Assembly (NCBI GenBank): GCA_020698575.1
Contig: CM036252.1
Location: 31,927,659 to 31,991,658, forward strand
Length of the DNA stretch: 64,000 nt
Origin: Bostrychus sinensis
Lineage: Eukaryota; Chordata; Actinopteri; Gobiiformes; Eleotridae
Direction of reading: 5' to 3'
Part shown: piece by piece, positions 1 to 11,562 of the stretch
Numbering within the stretch: position 1 is the first letter of the stretch
Layout: the number at the start of each line of letters is the position of its first letter
The notes under the pieces: generated by a model
Database searches by the model: none
Told to the model about the DNA's origin: nothing
The model's input: the letters and a program-made list of their open reading frames with translations, nothing else
Position numbers and translations under genes: made by a program

Positions 1-109
1 CTCATTCAGACAAATGTTAATGACCCAACCTGAACCTGGGTCTGCTCTGGGCTACGGTGTTGGTTACTCCTGAATGAGGATCCTCTTCCTCCTCCTGTGC
101 TGACTGAAC

Positions 110-425
110 ACTGGTTACCATGGATACAACTGATACAGCTTTATAATCCACCAAAAGACTTTATACATTGGATATTTACAGATCTCCAGGATGATAACCC
201 AGTTTATGATACATGACATGGGATATGCCTCACCCAGACTCAGTGGGTGGTGACATTTCTGTGGGACCTGGGGGCGTGGCAGCTGCTGCTGAACTCTCCC
301 CTACACAAACACATGTCTGTGCTCTCTCAGCTGAGAGTGCACCACACATCACCTCAGCTGCAGACGCAGGTCACGAAGCCAAATCACCAGGCCCTGTGGT
401 AAAGAAAGCATACAGCTGTTCCTGA
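110..425 (+). pseudogene. Endogenous retrovirus pol relic, module between protease and RT
   Basis: The translation of 213-425 carries a GDISVGPGG stretch, then a PHIT motif and GPVVKKA. The same order (GDIYIGPEG, PHIT, FGPMM) occurs at 51214-51570, between the protease and reverse transcriptase of the better preserved retroviral relic in this window. I therefore read this as a decayed piece of a related fish endogenous retrovirus. There is no intact flanking gag or RT. Codons upstream (about 110-212) look coding-like in a shifted frame but contain a stop. The function of the module is unknown to me. A second retroviral piece lies at 3965-4375, with a hAT element and a LINE relic between them, but I cannot show that they were one provirus. 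Confidence 0.5.
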
Positions 426-639
426 CTACACATTACTGTTTCATCCAGATGTTTCTGAAAGAGATGAGATTGGCAGTGCAGTTCTCTTTCAGAAAAAGGG
501 GATGGTGTGGTTGGTCAACAAAAATACTAATGTACCATTGCTAAACTGGACAACACTGAGACGACACAATACAACAATATCTATGGCAGTAACTAAAACA
601 AAAACTCAAATGTCATATTTATATTTGTTTAAAATATAT

Positions 640-1110
640 ATATTTTTTTAGCTTTTTTTAAAAAGTAAATTAATGAATTACTCCTCTTAAGTTCAGCTGT
701 ACTACCAGAATTCCACGAGTTTACCTTTAACAGAAACACAGTTCTTCTTTATATCAGTTCTAACGCCTGTTTTTAAACATGTCCTCTCCCCTAAGATTAT
801 ATTTATCATCCCTATCTTCAAACATAAACAATATGCTATTTAGCAATTTTTTTACTTTCTACATAAATAATGCTGTATTAGGACTCACTAAATCATAGAA
901 TTTTACGGCTTTGAAATTTGATAAATATTGGTTTAGTAGATTCATTGTAAGCAGAATGGTTGATGATCCTTATGTTTTTTTTTTTTTCCTGTAAAATAAA
1001 AATTGGTTTTGTATTTGTTGCATAAGTGTGCCCCCAAACTTCAACACAGTAGGTCATATCTGTTAGAACAAGAGAACAATATAGCATGTATAGTGTAGTT
1101 TTGTTTAAAA
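640..1110 (-). pseudogene. LINE reverse transcriptase C-terminal relic
   Basis: Minus-strand translation of 893-1087 contains LTDMTYCVEVWGHTY and NTKPIFILQ, the TYC-EVWG and NPIFLLQ-like block found after the RT domain of many fish LINEs. Further downstream (about 793-808) a YNLR motif matches the later YNLRG signature of the same region. Stops and frameshifts break the reading frame, and no RT catalytic core is present. It is a short 5'-truncated copy; the clade is not certain. Confidence 0.55.
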
Positions 1111-1498
1111 TATACTTAATTTTAGAAAGGATTGCAGTTGTTTGTGATATTTTTGTTTGAATATGGGTTATGTGCTGTTTATGAGATCAATTTTCGTCAA
1201 TTATTACTCCACAACATTATTTTAATTTACTATTTCTAAAACCACATAAGTTAACATTAAATCCACATTATCTTTAATTTGTCCATTTTATTTGTGAAAA
1301 TACAGTGTCCAAGTTTATAGAGCAGATTTAAATTGTGCTGTAACTGAGCCAGAATAGTTTCCTGTTTGAGGCCCAAACTCTCCTCCAACAGTTGGCTCAG
1401 GTCCTGTTAACCTTGGAATTATCTCCTCTCTCTGTGATGATACAAAGTCTTCTGCTGGAATAAGACAAAAGTGGTCGAACCACTCTCTTGTGAATTAA

Positions 1499-1530
1499 AA
1501 AATAATAATAATAATAATAATAATAATAAC
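1499..1530. repeat. (AAT)n microsatellite
   Basis: About ten uninterrupted ATA/AAT units follow a short A run. Confidence 0.95.
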
Positions 1531-1619
1531 CTGATCCCTTAAGGACAGCATCTTTTATCATTTCTGCTAACACAAATTATAATACGGCCTTGAAAATGAC
1601 AGTTATTATTCACCTAGAC

Positions 1620-3294
1620 CAGAGGTCATTAATAGGTGGACCGCGGTCCGAATCCGGACCCAGATGCCCTCCCATCCGGACCCAAACCTCTGTCCCACTC
1701 CGCGGACCCGAACCCGTTCAGCCTGTTCACTCCCCGGGAGCGCAGCGGTGCGAGAGAGGCGCAAGAGAGGCGCCGCTGCGGCGCGTCAACAGCATCGTAT
1801 CCTGGTGCTTTAAAACTTTAACATGAACAGTGCGGGGTTAAATCAGCTGTGTTTTCTGTTACTGTCCAACAAAATGAGAGGAGTAGGTCTGAGTGCGGAG
1901 GGACAGGACGTTTACAACAGACTTAGGTTTTGTTTTTACGGAGCGGCGAGAGAGGAGGCGACACAGGCTGTGAGCAGCTCACCCCTCTCCTCTCGGTGTC
2001 TCTCTGTCCCACAGCTCACCCCTCTCCTCTCGGTGTCTCTCTGTCCCACAGCTCACCCCTCCCCTCTCGGTGTCTCTCTGTCCCACAGCTCACCCCTCCC
2101 CTCTCGGTGTCTCTCTGTCCCACAGCTCACCCCTCTCCTCTCGGTGTCTCTCTGTCGAGGCTCACCCCTCTCCTCTCGGTGTCTCTCTGTCCCACAGCTC
2201 ACCCCTCTCCTCTCGGTGTCTCTCTGTCGAGGCTCACCCCTCTCCTCTCGGTGTCTCTCTGTCCCACAGCTCACCCCTCTCCTCTCGGTGTCTCTCTGTC
2301 CCACAGCTCACCCCTCTCCTCTCGGTGTCTCTCTGTCCCACAGCTCACCCCTCCCCTCTCAGTGTCTCTCTGTCCCACAGCTCACCCCTCTCCTCTCGGT
2401 GTCTCTCTGTCCCACAGCTCACCCCTCTCCTCTCGGTGTCTCTCTGTCCCACAGCTCACCCCTCTCCTCTCGGTGTCTCTCTGTCCCACAGCTCACCCCT
2501 CCCCTCTCAGTGTCTCTCTGTCCCACAGCTCACCCCTCTCCTCTCAGTGTCTCTCTGTCCCACAGCTCACCCCTCCCCTCTCGGTGTCTCTCTGTCCCAC
2601 AGCTCACCCCTCTCCTCTCGGTGTCTCTCTGTCCCACAGCTCACCCCTCTCCTCTCGGTGTCTCTCTGTCGAGGCTCACCCCTCTCCTCTCGGTGTCTCT
2701 CTGTCGAGGCTCACCCCTCTCCTCTCGGCGTCTGTCCCTCTGTCCCACAGAGGACAGAGCTGCCTCATATTCACCAGAGAATTAAGAGGAAACCTGTGTT
2801 TTGAGGCGCAGTACGTTCCACTTTAGTTTTAATGGGTGAATCGTCTCCTGCGTAAAAGCAGACAGAAAATCTTGCGTGTGACGCTATCAACCAATCAGAT
2901 GTGAGGATTTGGAAACATATGGAGCGGTGACTGTGAGACAGACAGCGGAGAAATGAGAGAGACAGATGTAGAAAGGAACAGAGCTCAGCTCTAAACTCCT
3001 GTGTCTCCTGTGTTCTGAGCCAAGGACCATTATAAAAGCATGTTGTTTGATTTTTTTAACTGTATTTGATTAACATAAAAAAAAAAAACTTTTTATTTTA
3101 TTATTTGATATCCCCTAGTTTTAAACTGATGCTTATGTTAGCAAAATGCTATTGCCATTATGTAGACACTGATGTAACTACAATGATTTTATTTATTTAT
3201 TTTTGAGGTACAAATCAACACTCTGATGCTCCGGACCATTGTGCGAGAAAATTTTCACTAATTGGACCTCGGTGAATTTTAATTGTGACCCCTG
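1620..3294. mobile_element. Non-autonomous hAT-like transposon with 8-bp target duplication
   Basis: The element begins CAGAGGTCATTAAT and ends in the reverse complement of CAGGGGTCACAATT, terminal inverted repeats of the hAT CAGNG type. It is flanked by an exact 8-bp duplication, ACCTAGAC, at 1612-1619 and 3295-3302. The first 350 bp are GC-rich, the middle is a 37-bp minisatellite (1975-2745), and the last 450 bp are ordinary sequence. Part of the 3' half (about 2795-2960) resembles 6400-6560, so the two loci share a repeat family. No transposase ORF is visible. The long ORFs across the minisatellite are artefacts of its unit length. Confidence 0.85.
1975..2745. repeat. 37-bp minisatellite, about 20 units
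   Basis: The unit is pyrimidine-rich on the plus strand (CTCACCCCTCTCCTCTCGG then TGTCTCTCTGTCCCACAG). Most units are 37 bp. Several are 35-bp variants in which CCACAGCT is replaced by GAGGCT, and some carry a CTCCCC or CTCAGT variant. Because 37 leaves remainder 1 when divided by 3, all three plus frames stay open and encode the same repeated peptide, so the ORFs at 1823-2785, 1930-2826 and 2070-2804 should not be called genes. Each unit ends in a pyrimidine tract plus CAG, which looks like a splice acceptor. Confidence 0.95.
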
Positions 3295-3302
3295 ACCTAG
3301 AC

Positions 3303-3470
3303 AGTTGCTACTCAAAGTTTTACTCATAAACATCCATTTTGGTTCATCCCTGGCCTGGTGCCACCAGCTGCACCTGCTGCGGACACACAGTTTGTCACGT
3401 CCACTAAAGTTCACCGAGGTCAATAATATGGAGTTATAAAAAATCATAGTAGCCATTCTGATGAGCCACT
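3303..3470 (-). repeat. Dispersed repeat, inverted copy of 39795-39965
   Basis: Both loci share, in opposite orientation, the words AGTAGCAACT, GGTTCATCCC-like, TGGCACCAG, CAGGTGCAG and GACGTGACAAACTG, ending at TATGGAGTTATA. Divergence is high, so this is an old dispersed repeat. No coding capacity was recognised. Confidence 0.6.
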
Positions 3471-3964
3471 CCTCCTTTATCGTTTAAATTCCCCCAGTGG
3501 TCATTTCTATCATAGCAGCCTCTGTCTGCTCTTATCACCTTATCCTTTTTCTACTTTCTAGCTGCTACCCTCTCTGCACATTTTTTTTCTTTTTTTTTTC
3601 CTTTTTTCTTTCTACTCTGTGACTCAAATGTTAGAATATAACTGAGTGTTGTAATAATAAGTAAGCATAAACAAATTGCAGAATAAAAGTAAATATAAGT
3701 AAATAAAATTAGAAACCACAAAGTATGATTGTAATAAAGACTGTGTATATAGTTGATAAATTGCAAGGTTACTCATAACTTTCTTCATTGCTTTTTAAAA
3801 TTAACCTCATCACATCACTATATATAATAGAGTATTTGATTTTGCTTATGTTTAAAGATATTTTATTTTAATCAGATTGAAGTTTATTACACATTGAGCC
3901 CCTGCTGGATGTGGGAGGGACTCACAACTAGCATTGGACAATCTACTAAACATTTAAGAGAGAG

Positions 3965-4375
3965 ACAGCAGAACTGGTAGAAGCTGTGAGACTCGGTACT
4001 GAAGCAGCTGTGAGAAAATGCAAAGGACATGCAGGGGGAACAACATTCATAGCCAGAGGAAATGAGGCAGCAGATGAAGCGGCAAAGAAAGCAGTTGGTT
4101 ATGTGGGACCTTTAAGCAGAAAGTATACAGTCTGTGTGCAGACGAATGCAGAGAAATATGAGGGACATACAGTGAAGCTGACAGAAAGATGTTATTGACT
4201 TACAGACTCATACAAGACTGTATGAGAACAGAGTTTGGACTGACAAAGGTGCAAAGAAGGACAAAAAAGGACTATGGCACTATCATGATGGACGTCTAGT
4301 GGCACCTAGCAGACTATTAAGCATGTTAGCTACAGAAGCTCACGAGCTTGGACACATTTTGAAGACTACCTCATT
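3965..4375 (+). pseudogene. Endogenous retrovirus pol relic (RNase H end to integrase N-terminus)
   Basis: Translation of 3986-4198 contains KCKGHAGGTTFIARGNEAADEAA, beginning with the KxHxxGT block and GN-AAD-AAK motif that end retroviral RNase H domains. After a stop at 4196 and a frame change, coding-like sequence continues (about 4200-4375) with WHYHDGRLVAP and a TEAHELGH motif, typical of the integrase N-terminal zinc-binding region. The copy is broken by stops and has no catalytic integrase core. It is probably related to the provirus remnant at 42036-52150, which lacks this part of pol. Confidence 0.6.
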
Positions 4376-4659
4376 ATGATGACAAAAGTATGTAAATATT
4401 TTGTCATACAACATTTTGGAGATTGGTTGAGAGCAAATTACATTCTGTAAAGGTATTTGGCTAAAATCATTAACTTCATCAACATGAAAAGGGCTGTGTA
4501 ATAAATTGAATTATAAAGTGTACTTTTCATTGTGACCCAAAATAATTGTGATTATGGTTTTTTCCCTAATCCGGCCGGTAGATGATTATAAACATAACTG
4601 TTTTTGTTTCTTACAGTTTGGGTGATTTATAGTCAATATGAGCCTTTCAAAGGAATTAT

Positions 4660-5560
4660 ATGTGTGTTTAGATTTGCGGTTCGCGTCGCCTTGACGCGTA
4701 GTTACATTTTTGACCAGGTGCACATCAGGGCTGCGGCGTAGGTTTTGACAGGGGTTAGCGGCGACACAAAGGGGTCCGCGAGGCTATGCTGTCGATTTGA
4801 CGCGGAAGTATAAATCAGCCTTAAGTCTATGGAGAGGCATTCAGGCGCGAACAAGCGTCCTGCAGCGTGAATGACACGAATAGCACGAAGCGAATTACGT
4901 CAATTGAGCATTTGACGCGCGAGTACCGCGAATATGTGAAGACGCGAATCGGCAGATGAAGCGAACAACGCAGATTCGCGTCCAACGCTCTGGTCGCAGA
5001 AGTTGAAAATTTGGAACTTCTGCGAACATTCGCGGCGCATTAACCAATCAGGGACCTGCTGTAGCAATGATGTGGTTACGTACGACGTAACAGGAGGAGA
5101 TCCCTGCCTCGGAGATCCAGCATAACAATCATCGAGGCTTCAGAGTGAACCCGGAGATAAAAGCTGCAGCTTACAGCAGCTCTTCTACTTTTATGAAGAC
5201 AGGAAACAAAAACAGCCCTGATAGAAAACACTATAAATAAAATAAATATGGCTGTTTAGGCTTTGTGTGAGTGTGGTTATAGCTGTTATCTGTGATACAA
5301 GCCTGTGACAGAGGCTCACTCTGATCATCGTGACATCAAGAACACACAAATAAATACAATTAAATATAAAGGGGGTTAACTTTTGAGATGTGCTTGTTAT
5401 ATTAGCAGTTAATGCACTCTGCAAAAAAACAGAAAATACAGAGCCTGGGACTAGACCAGAGAGAGCTAATGTACAAGAATGAATTCAAAATGGTCAAGCG
5501 TCCTCTAGACGTGAATGACGCGAATTTGACGCCAGATTTGCGTCCGGTGTGAACGTATTA
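4660..5560. repeat. CpG-rich dispersed repeat, probably a non-autonomous DNA transposon
   Basis: The 5' part (4670-5045) is packed with GACGCGAA and TTCGCGTC words, and the 3' end (5500-5555) returns to GACGCGAATTTGACGCC and TGCGTCCGGTGTGAACG. CpG density is far above the flanks. The middle (5100-5490) is ordinary A+T-rich DNA. The ends are only loosely inverted, and I could not fix termini or a target duplication. There is no credible ORF. Confidence 0.5.
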
Positions 5561-5724
5561 TTAAGTTTAGGCGGGGGACAGACACAGTCTCTATTTGCTC
5601 TGCTAAAATACCTTTATACTGGGTTTGTCCCAGCTCGTAAGGAAGCTCAGAGAAGTGTTTTAAACTACTGCTCTGTGCCTGGGTCCCACCTCTGCTTCGT
5701 CAGGTTGGACGACTAATGCTCAGG

Positions 5725-6030
5725 TCCGAATTAAGGATTTTAGAGGCCCTAGGCTACTACATTTTGAGGCCCCTTTCTGAAGTTTTAAAGTAACCAAAAC
5801 CTAAACTCCCTGCATCATTCGACAACATTATAGGTTATGGAATGAAGTGTAAGTATATACTTTGTTGTCTACTATTTTGTTAGTATAAAATAATTCATTA
5901 ATGGACATAACTATTTTTATTGCATTTATTTTAATTTAATAGTAGTACACTATAATGTTCATATACATATATACAAAATATATATATTTATTATTAATAA
6001 TTTTTTTTACAATATTTAAATGTCAGGATC
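5725..6030 (+). repeat. A+T-rich dispersed repeat, copy A
   Basis: It starts near ATTAAGGATTTTAGAGGCCC and runs to AAATGTCAGGATC, where homology to copies B (7459-7930) and C (12126-12755, inverted) is cut by another element. Copy C begins in its own orientation with CAGGGCTGGATTAAGG, a hAT-like terminus. Confidence 0.65.
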
Positions 6031-7387
6031 CAGAGCTGGCTCTAGCCAATTTGGTGCCCTAGGCGAGATTGGGCATACCCCCCACCCCCCACCCCCCACC
6101 CCCCACCCTCATCCCGCGGCAGCTGTCTGACCCGAACCACACGTCGTGAAAACGCCATACGCAGCAGGCCGTTTAAAGCTTTAATTTGAAAAGCGCTGGG
6201 TTTTTGGTGTCTCTCCTTATGAGGAGAGGACGCATGTGGAGAGACAGGACTCTCTCTCTGCAGACTGTGTGTGGAGAGACAGGACTGCAGCAGACACAAG
6301 TTTTCTCTTCAGAACGGAGCGGCTGTGAGCGGCTCTGCTCCCCCCTCCCCTCAGGGTTTGTCTCAGAGAGCAGGGGAGAGAACGGCATTGTATTTAGGGA
6401 GCATGTGTTTTGAGGCACGGTAAAGTGCCACTTAATTTTTTTTTGGGGGGGGGCAGTTACTGCAGCATAAAAGTTAATAGTGAATCTTCACGTGACGCTA
6501 ATCTTAACAGTCACATCCACGGAGAGAGGAGAGACAGGGACAGGCGTGGACAGGAACAGGGTGAAGCAAGAATGGACTAAAAACGGCTTCCTCCTTCCAG
6601 AGACCAGCTCAGAACCAGTGTCTCATTGTTATGGGCCTTCATTAAAAGCATCAAAATTAAGCTTCACTTTGAAACCAAGCCCAACACTGCTCAGTTACAG
6701 CCTCACAGCAGCAGTCACAGCACAACACAGAATTAATCGCAAAGTTTAAAAGTAAGAGCTGATTATTATTTTTCTTAAAATAGATATTCAGAGCAATCAA
6801 ATTTAATTTAAAATTATATTTATTGGATATAAGAATAGAAAATGTACCTTTTTATTTTATTATTTGAAATATAATTGAAATATAATTTAAAGAAATGCTA
6901 TTTGAAGGAATAAAGAGACCTTGTTGTGTTCTGGACTTAGCTTGAGGACATTTTCACAGATTGGACCTCAGTGAATGTTTATTTATATCAGGGCAGCGCT
7001 ATGGATGCAGGCTGCACTTTTAAAGATACACAGTTATTATTGAGAACAAGTGCGGTTAGTGTTGACTCAAATGTGGCCCTCAGGAAAAAATAATTGCCCA
7101 CCCCAGGTCTAATTGTTATGATACATAGTCCAGGCTAAATAAACGTGGCAGCACACTCACTGTCTTACACTTACTTGTCTTACAAAGTAACACAGTAACA
7201 CGCAGTGGCTACGGTGTAGGTTATTTCAACTTTGCTAGCCTCGTAGCTTGTGCAAATGAAAAGTTAAACAGCAGTTTTTATTGTTAGAATAAACAACTAC
7301 ATACCTCTACTTTGGCCCCTTTTTTCCTCTTCCTCTTTTCTCCGCTTTCTGAAAGCAGCACCTGATGGCTTGGACGGACTTTTCATG

Positions 7388-7429
<42 letters not shown>

Positions 7430-7458
7430 GAGGGGTGCAGCTGGGCGCCCCCTCCAGC
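6031..7458. mobile_element. Nested hAT-like elements
   Basis: It interrupts or abuts copy A with CAGAGCTGGCTCTAGCC and ends with GGGCGCCCCCTCCAGCAG just before copy B resumes. Inside is a second hAT-like end at about 7085-7106 (AATTGCCCACCCCAGG). The segment 6400-6560 resembles part of the hAT at 1620-3294. It also contains a CCCCACC microsatellite (6077-6110) and a T run of about 40 nt (7389-7428). The lysine-rich minus-strand ORFs at 7297-7492 are readings of that homopolymer. No transposase was recognised. Confidence 0.5.
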
Positions 7459-7930
7459 AGTTGTTAGTATAAAAGAATTCATTAATGAACATAAATATTT
7501 TTATTTCATTTATTTTAATTTAATAGTAGCACACTATAGTGTTCAATCATAAAAAAAAAAAATATTTATTATTATTTATATATTTTACAATATCTAAATG
7601 TCAGGATCGGACGAATCATTTCAGGCCCAGGAAAATTCTAAGACTATAAAAGTACCCAAAAACAGCAGTACCAACAACTACAGTAACACAGGCCTGCAAA
7701 ACATTTCATTTTTCAGCATCAACCAGGTATTTCAAACAATTTACACATCTAAAGCAGCAATTAGGCCTGAGCTAAACCATTTCAAACATATCTCAAAATG
7801 TAATACTAATAATAACACAATCAGCTGTTCTTTTTTAATTTCTGACATTTATTACTCCCTGCATTTTACCATTGATTATAATTCAGCAAGTTGTAAGTAA
7901 TTCATTGTTGTGGGCTAAAATGCATATTAA
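7459..7930 (+). repeat. A+T-rich dispersed repeat, copy B, with a 100-codon ORF
   Basis: The ORF at 7598-7900 starts MSGSDESFQAQENSKT and is Ser/Asn/Thr-rich. Almost the same sequence is open in copy C (minus strand 12126-12458), with a small insertion near its end. I recognise no domain. The ORF being open in both copies is weak evidence for coding, because the copies are very similar overall. Confidence 0.6.
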
Positions 7931-8540
7931 CTAATGTCTATAATTCACAGGTTTACTTGAGCTTTTAGAACTAGAACTATAAAAACTAACAAAATCTGTT
8001 TTTAAACATATGTGAGGTGGTAATTAATCTAATTAAAAATACCTGTATTTGAACAGGCCAAGCGTATTTTAAATGATATTGCTGTGTTTTTAGGCTGTTT
8101 TTTGGGCTGTTACACTGCCTCTGATTCTGTTCCTCTCAGATCTTCTCTGGTGATTCCTGTTGTGTGCTGTAGAACATCCAGTCATTAAAAAACAGAGGAA
8201 GTTTGCTGTGCTATAGGTTTTCAGGAAGGTTATTAGCCTGCAACATTAACGTTTGACCTCAAACTTCATTGTTCAAGCGTCAATAAGCTGCGCATTCAAC
8301 TTTTTAGGCAACTATATCACCATGGCAACGCAGACAGCTTTTCAGAGTGACACCAGACAAAACGAGAAAGTACCTCCTCCTTCAGTCTCATCCACACCGC
8401 TGCTGCTGGTCATTGACGCGGGAAGGGGGGGACGTTGTAACTGCATCCAAAAAAGTAACCAAGTAACCAAAAATAAACTTTATTTTATTACACATTTTCA
8501 GATGAATTGTCTTCTCTTCATTAGTCATAAATATAAATTT

Positions 8541-9240
8541 TCCATCCATCCATCCATCCATCTTCTTCCGCTTTATCCGGGGCCGGGTCGCGGAGGCAGC
8601 AGTCTAAGCAGGGACACCCAGACATCCCTCTCCCCGGACACTTCCTCCAGCTCCTCAGGAGGAACCCCAAGGTGTTCCCAGGCCAGCCGAGAGACATAGT
8701 CCCTCCAGCGTGTCCTAGGTCTTCCCCGGGGCCTCCTCCCGGTGGGACATGCCCGGAACACCTCACCAGGGAGGCGACCAGGAGGCATCCGGAACAGATG
8801 CCCGAGCCACCTCAGCTGGCTCCTCTCGATGTGGAGGAGCAGCGGCTCTACTCCGAGCTCCTCCCGGGTAACCGAGCTCCTCACCCTATCTCTAAGGGAG
8901 CGCCCAGCCACCCTGTGGAGGAAACTCATTTCGGCCGCTTGTATCCGGGATCTTGTCCTTTCGGTCATGACCCAAAGCTCATGACCATAGGTGAGAGTAG
9001 GAACGTAGATCGACCGGTAAATCGAGAGCTTCGCCTTTCGACTCAGCTCCTTCTTTACCACAACAGACCGATACAACGACCGCATTACTGCAGACGCTGC
9101 ACCGATCCGTCTGTCAATCTCACGCTCCATCTTTCCCTCACTCGTGAACAAGACCCCGAGATACTTAAACTCCTCCACTTGAGGCAGGAACTCTCCTCCG
9201 ACCTGGAGAGGGCAAGCCACCCTTTTCCGGTCGAGAATTT
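8541..9240 (-). mobile_element. Rex3/RTE-type LINE, 5'-truncated 3' end
   Basis: The minus-strand ORF 8573-9220 encodes the post-RT region of an RTE LINE: EEFKYLGVLFTSEGKMEREI, then LTYGHELWVMTERT, LRWLGHLFRM and RPRGRPRTRW. The ORF ends at PRPGPG, followed by a short tail and a (GATG)n tract (8541-8562 read on the minus strand), which is the known Rex3 3' terminus. The frame is open to the truncation point, so the copy is fairly young. The RT core and endonuclease are missing. AATTTTCCA occurs at both edges and could be a target duplication. Confidence 0.85.
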
Positions 9241-9305
9241 TCCAACGCTGTTTAAAGCCTTGTTGTTGTTGCTGAGTTATTGAAGAGTGTTAATGTTCTC
9301 CAGCT

Positions 9306-9566
9306 TTGTCTCAAAAGACAATGGGCCGGATCATCCACATCTTAGCTCAGGAGGTGGATCAGACAGTGGCGCAGAAAGGGGCCTTATCCCAATCCCTGCT
9401 TTTTAGACTGGACGCAAAACTTAGTCTTAAGAGGTTGGACGTGGGCTGGGCTTGGGCGAGGGAGGAAAAGAAACGCCCTGCTGCCCGCCTCTCAAATGAA
9501 GAAACGATAAAGCTTCTTCTCAGGAGTTCTGGTCCCATGTGGCAGAACGTGCACGGCTGTGCTTAG
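9306..9566 (+). other. Unidentified 86-codon ORF
   Basis: The ORF encodes a basic, Leu-rich peptide starting MSQKTMGRIIHILAQEVDQT. No domain recognised. It lies between the Rex3 truncation point and A+T-rich DNA, and base composition (about 9300-9670) is more GC-rich than its flanks. It could be a fragment of a mobile element or of a lost gene. Confidence 0.2.
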
Positions 9567-9780
9567 AGCAGTGCCCACCTACTCTTGTCCGATGCTCCAG
9601 GATCATGTAGAGTATGCCCCCAGCTTACCGCAGCCTCTCAGCGCTGGCTCAGACTCTTTCATGGCGCCAGGCGCGGCTGACATACAGGCGAACAGTTTAC
9701 AGTATATGGTTTACATCTTTTTATTTATTTATGTAATAGGATGGGCATTAGGACCCGGTAGGAAAAGAGGTCCCTGGTAG

Positions 9781-10850
9781 CCGGACTCATCGCAGCATAT
9801 AACGGGTTGCGCACTTCCTCTCTCGCAGTTTTTGAATCACGGCAGTCACTGCAGCGTGCTGAACGCCATTGCAAAGTAAGCGGTTTTTAAACGTGTTTTT
9901 AGCACCAATTGAACCTAATAAATACTTTTACTCTTAGCATCTTGTATATCGGACAGTTGATTAATTTGTATAATTATGTCCGTCTTTTAGGAGATTTGTC
10001 TAACTTTGTCGCATTGACCTCCAGTCATCCATGACTTCAGTGGTAGAAGTTACATTGTTAAACTAAGGTGAGTTGCACTTGCACTTTTACCATTAATTTA
10101 TTTGAAAACTAATTTTACTTTTGGTAATCTTTTAGTCATGGATGTTTTAGTTTGACTTTCTCTTATGTATGTATGTTTGTTTTTTAGGACTGGTTCATTG
10201 TGCTTTGATTTTTATCTGTCACTGTTTTGTTTTGTTTTTTTATCCCACTATTTTAATTCTTTTATTGGTTTTATTTATTAAACATTTTATCGGGCCTTAA
10301 TACTCTAGTTACTTGGCACTTCAGTGTAGACTATTTATGTGCAATGGTTCCAATTCAAATTATTAGCCGGTGCTGTTATTTTTAAGACTTGTTTTTTTTA
10401 TTTTGCAGTGTTACCCCTTTTTAGTGTGTGCTTAGTGTGGGGACATTTGAGTTTTTATTTATTTAGGTCTTTTATAATGGTACTGGTTTTAATTTGTTAA
10501 TTTATTTTACTATTGCCTGTTATTGCATTAGGTGCCTTGTGCAGAGCGAATAAATTTACAAAACTTAATCACAGCCTCCTCCAGTTTATCCTGGAAACCT
10601 GTTTATTGTTCTAGTTGTGTTAAATTATAAATCTAACAATATTGAACCTATTACATTTATTTATTTTGTCTTTTGCTTTTCAGCACCACGGAAAAGCACG
10701 ACAGTGCGTGTAAATAGCACGCCAGATTTGGTGCCATTTTGCTGCCGTCTCAACGCATTTTTCACTTTTTGCGTGTCTCTTTTGAATCGCTTTCTGATCC
10801 GCGTTAAATGGTAGCAACAGAAATATATGGGGACGAGGCTTGTCAGAGAC
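9781..10850. other. Gene-free A+T-rich stretch
   Basis: Mostly T-rich sequence without a supported ORF, RNA gene or recognisable repeat end. A CATCCATGACTTCAGTGG segment near 10027 and scattered TTTTATT words are the only visible features. Confidence 0.5.
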
Positions 10851-11335
10851 AGAGATCACATTGCACTATGGTCATACTCAAAAACAAGCCCAAAAACTAG
10901 CCCACACGAAAGGATACTGTGTGAAAAGTGTCCAAGTTACTATAGCAATAGCATGTCCCGTCTAAGAGTAGACAGGACAGCAGTGGAGCAGCGCACGCCC
11001 CTCACCTGTCTGCAGCTGTGACACAGGGAGCACTGCCCTTAAGAACAATGAGCGCGAGGACACACAGCAGATTTAATGCAAACGAAAGATTATTTCTCTT
11101 AACACGCAGCATTCGCCGATGCAGAGGTAACATTGGCGCACTGTGCAGAGGGATCTGTGGGCTGTGGCGCACCGCGCAACAACTGCGTGTCCACTACTTG
11201 CTCATAAGAACAATACCCAAAACTAGCCCATGTGAAAGGTTTGAGTGCAAAGTGTGCAACTGGCTAAATGCTTCTCAGTCTAAAAGGCAGACAGGACAGT
11301 AGCCAGTGGAGCAGATCGCTGAGGCACTCACCTGT
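10850..11335 (+). repeat. Diverged duplicated block ahead of the 35-bp minisatellite
   Basis: Sequence 10870-11035 (CATACTCAAAAACAAGCCC ... CAGACAGGACAG-like ... CACCTGTCTGCAGCTGTGAC) recurs at 11200-11350 (CATAAGAACAATACCC ... GGCAGACAGGACAG ... CACCTGTCTGCAGCTGTGAC). The second block leads directly into the tandem array, so the array unit probably arose from its 3' edge. Confidence 0.6.
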
Positions 11336-11562
11336 CTGCAGCTGTGACAGGAGCCCCGCCCCTCACCTGTCTGCAGCTGTGACAGGAGCCCCGCCCCTCA
11401 CCTGTCTGCAGCTGTGACAGGAGCCCCGCCCTCACCTGTCTGCAGCTGTGACAGGAGCCCCGCCCCTCACCTGTCTGCAGCTGTGACAGGAGCCCCGCCC
11501 CTCACCTGTCTGCAGCTGTGACAGGAGCCCCGCCCCTCACCTGTCTGCAGCTGTGACAGGAG
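11328..11562. repeat. 35-bp minisatellite, seven units
   Basis: The unit reads CACCTGTCTGCAGCTG then TGACAGGAGCCCCGCCCCT. Seven nearly identical copies occur, one lacking a single C. A related single unit lies at about 11004. Each unit contains E-box words (CACCTG, CAGCTG) and a GC-box-like CCCCGCCCC. Confidence 0.95.

Noticed and set aside
1975..2745. CRISPR-like array
   Set aside because: Units are contiguous tandem copies without unique spacers, in an animal genome.
1823..2826. Long overlapping ORFs of 320, 298 and 244 codons
   Set aside because: They are the three frames of a 37-bp minisatellite with no stop in its unit; the peptide is the repeat itself.
7297..7492. Lysine-rich and phenylalanine-rich ORFs
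   Set aside because: Readings of a homopolymer T run.
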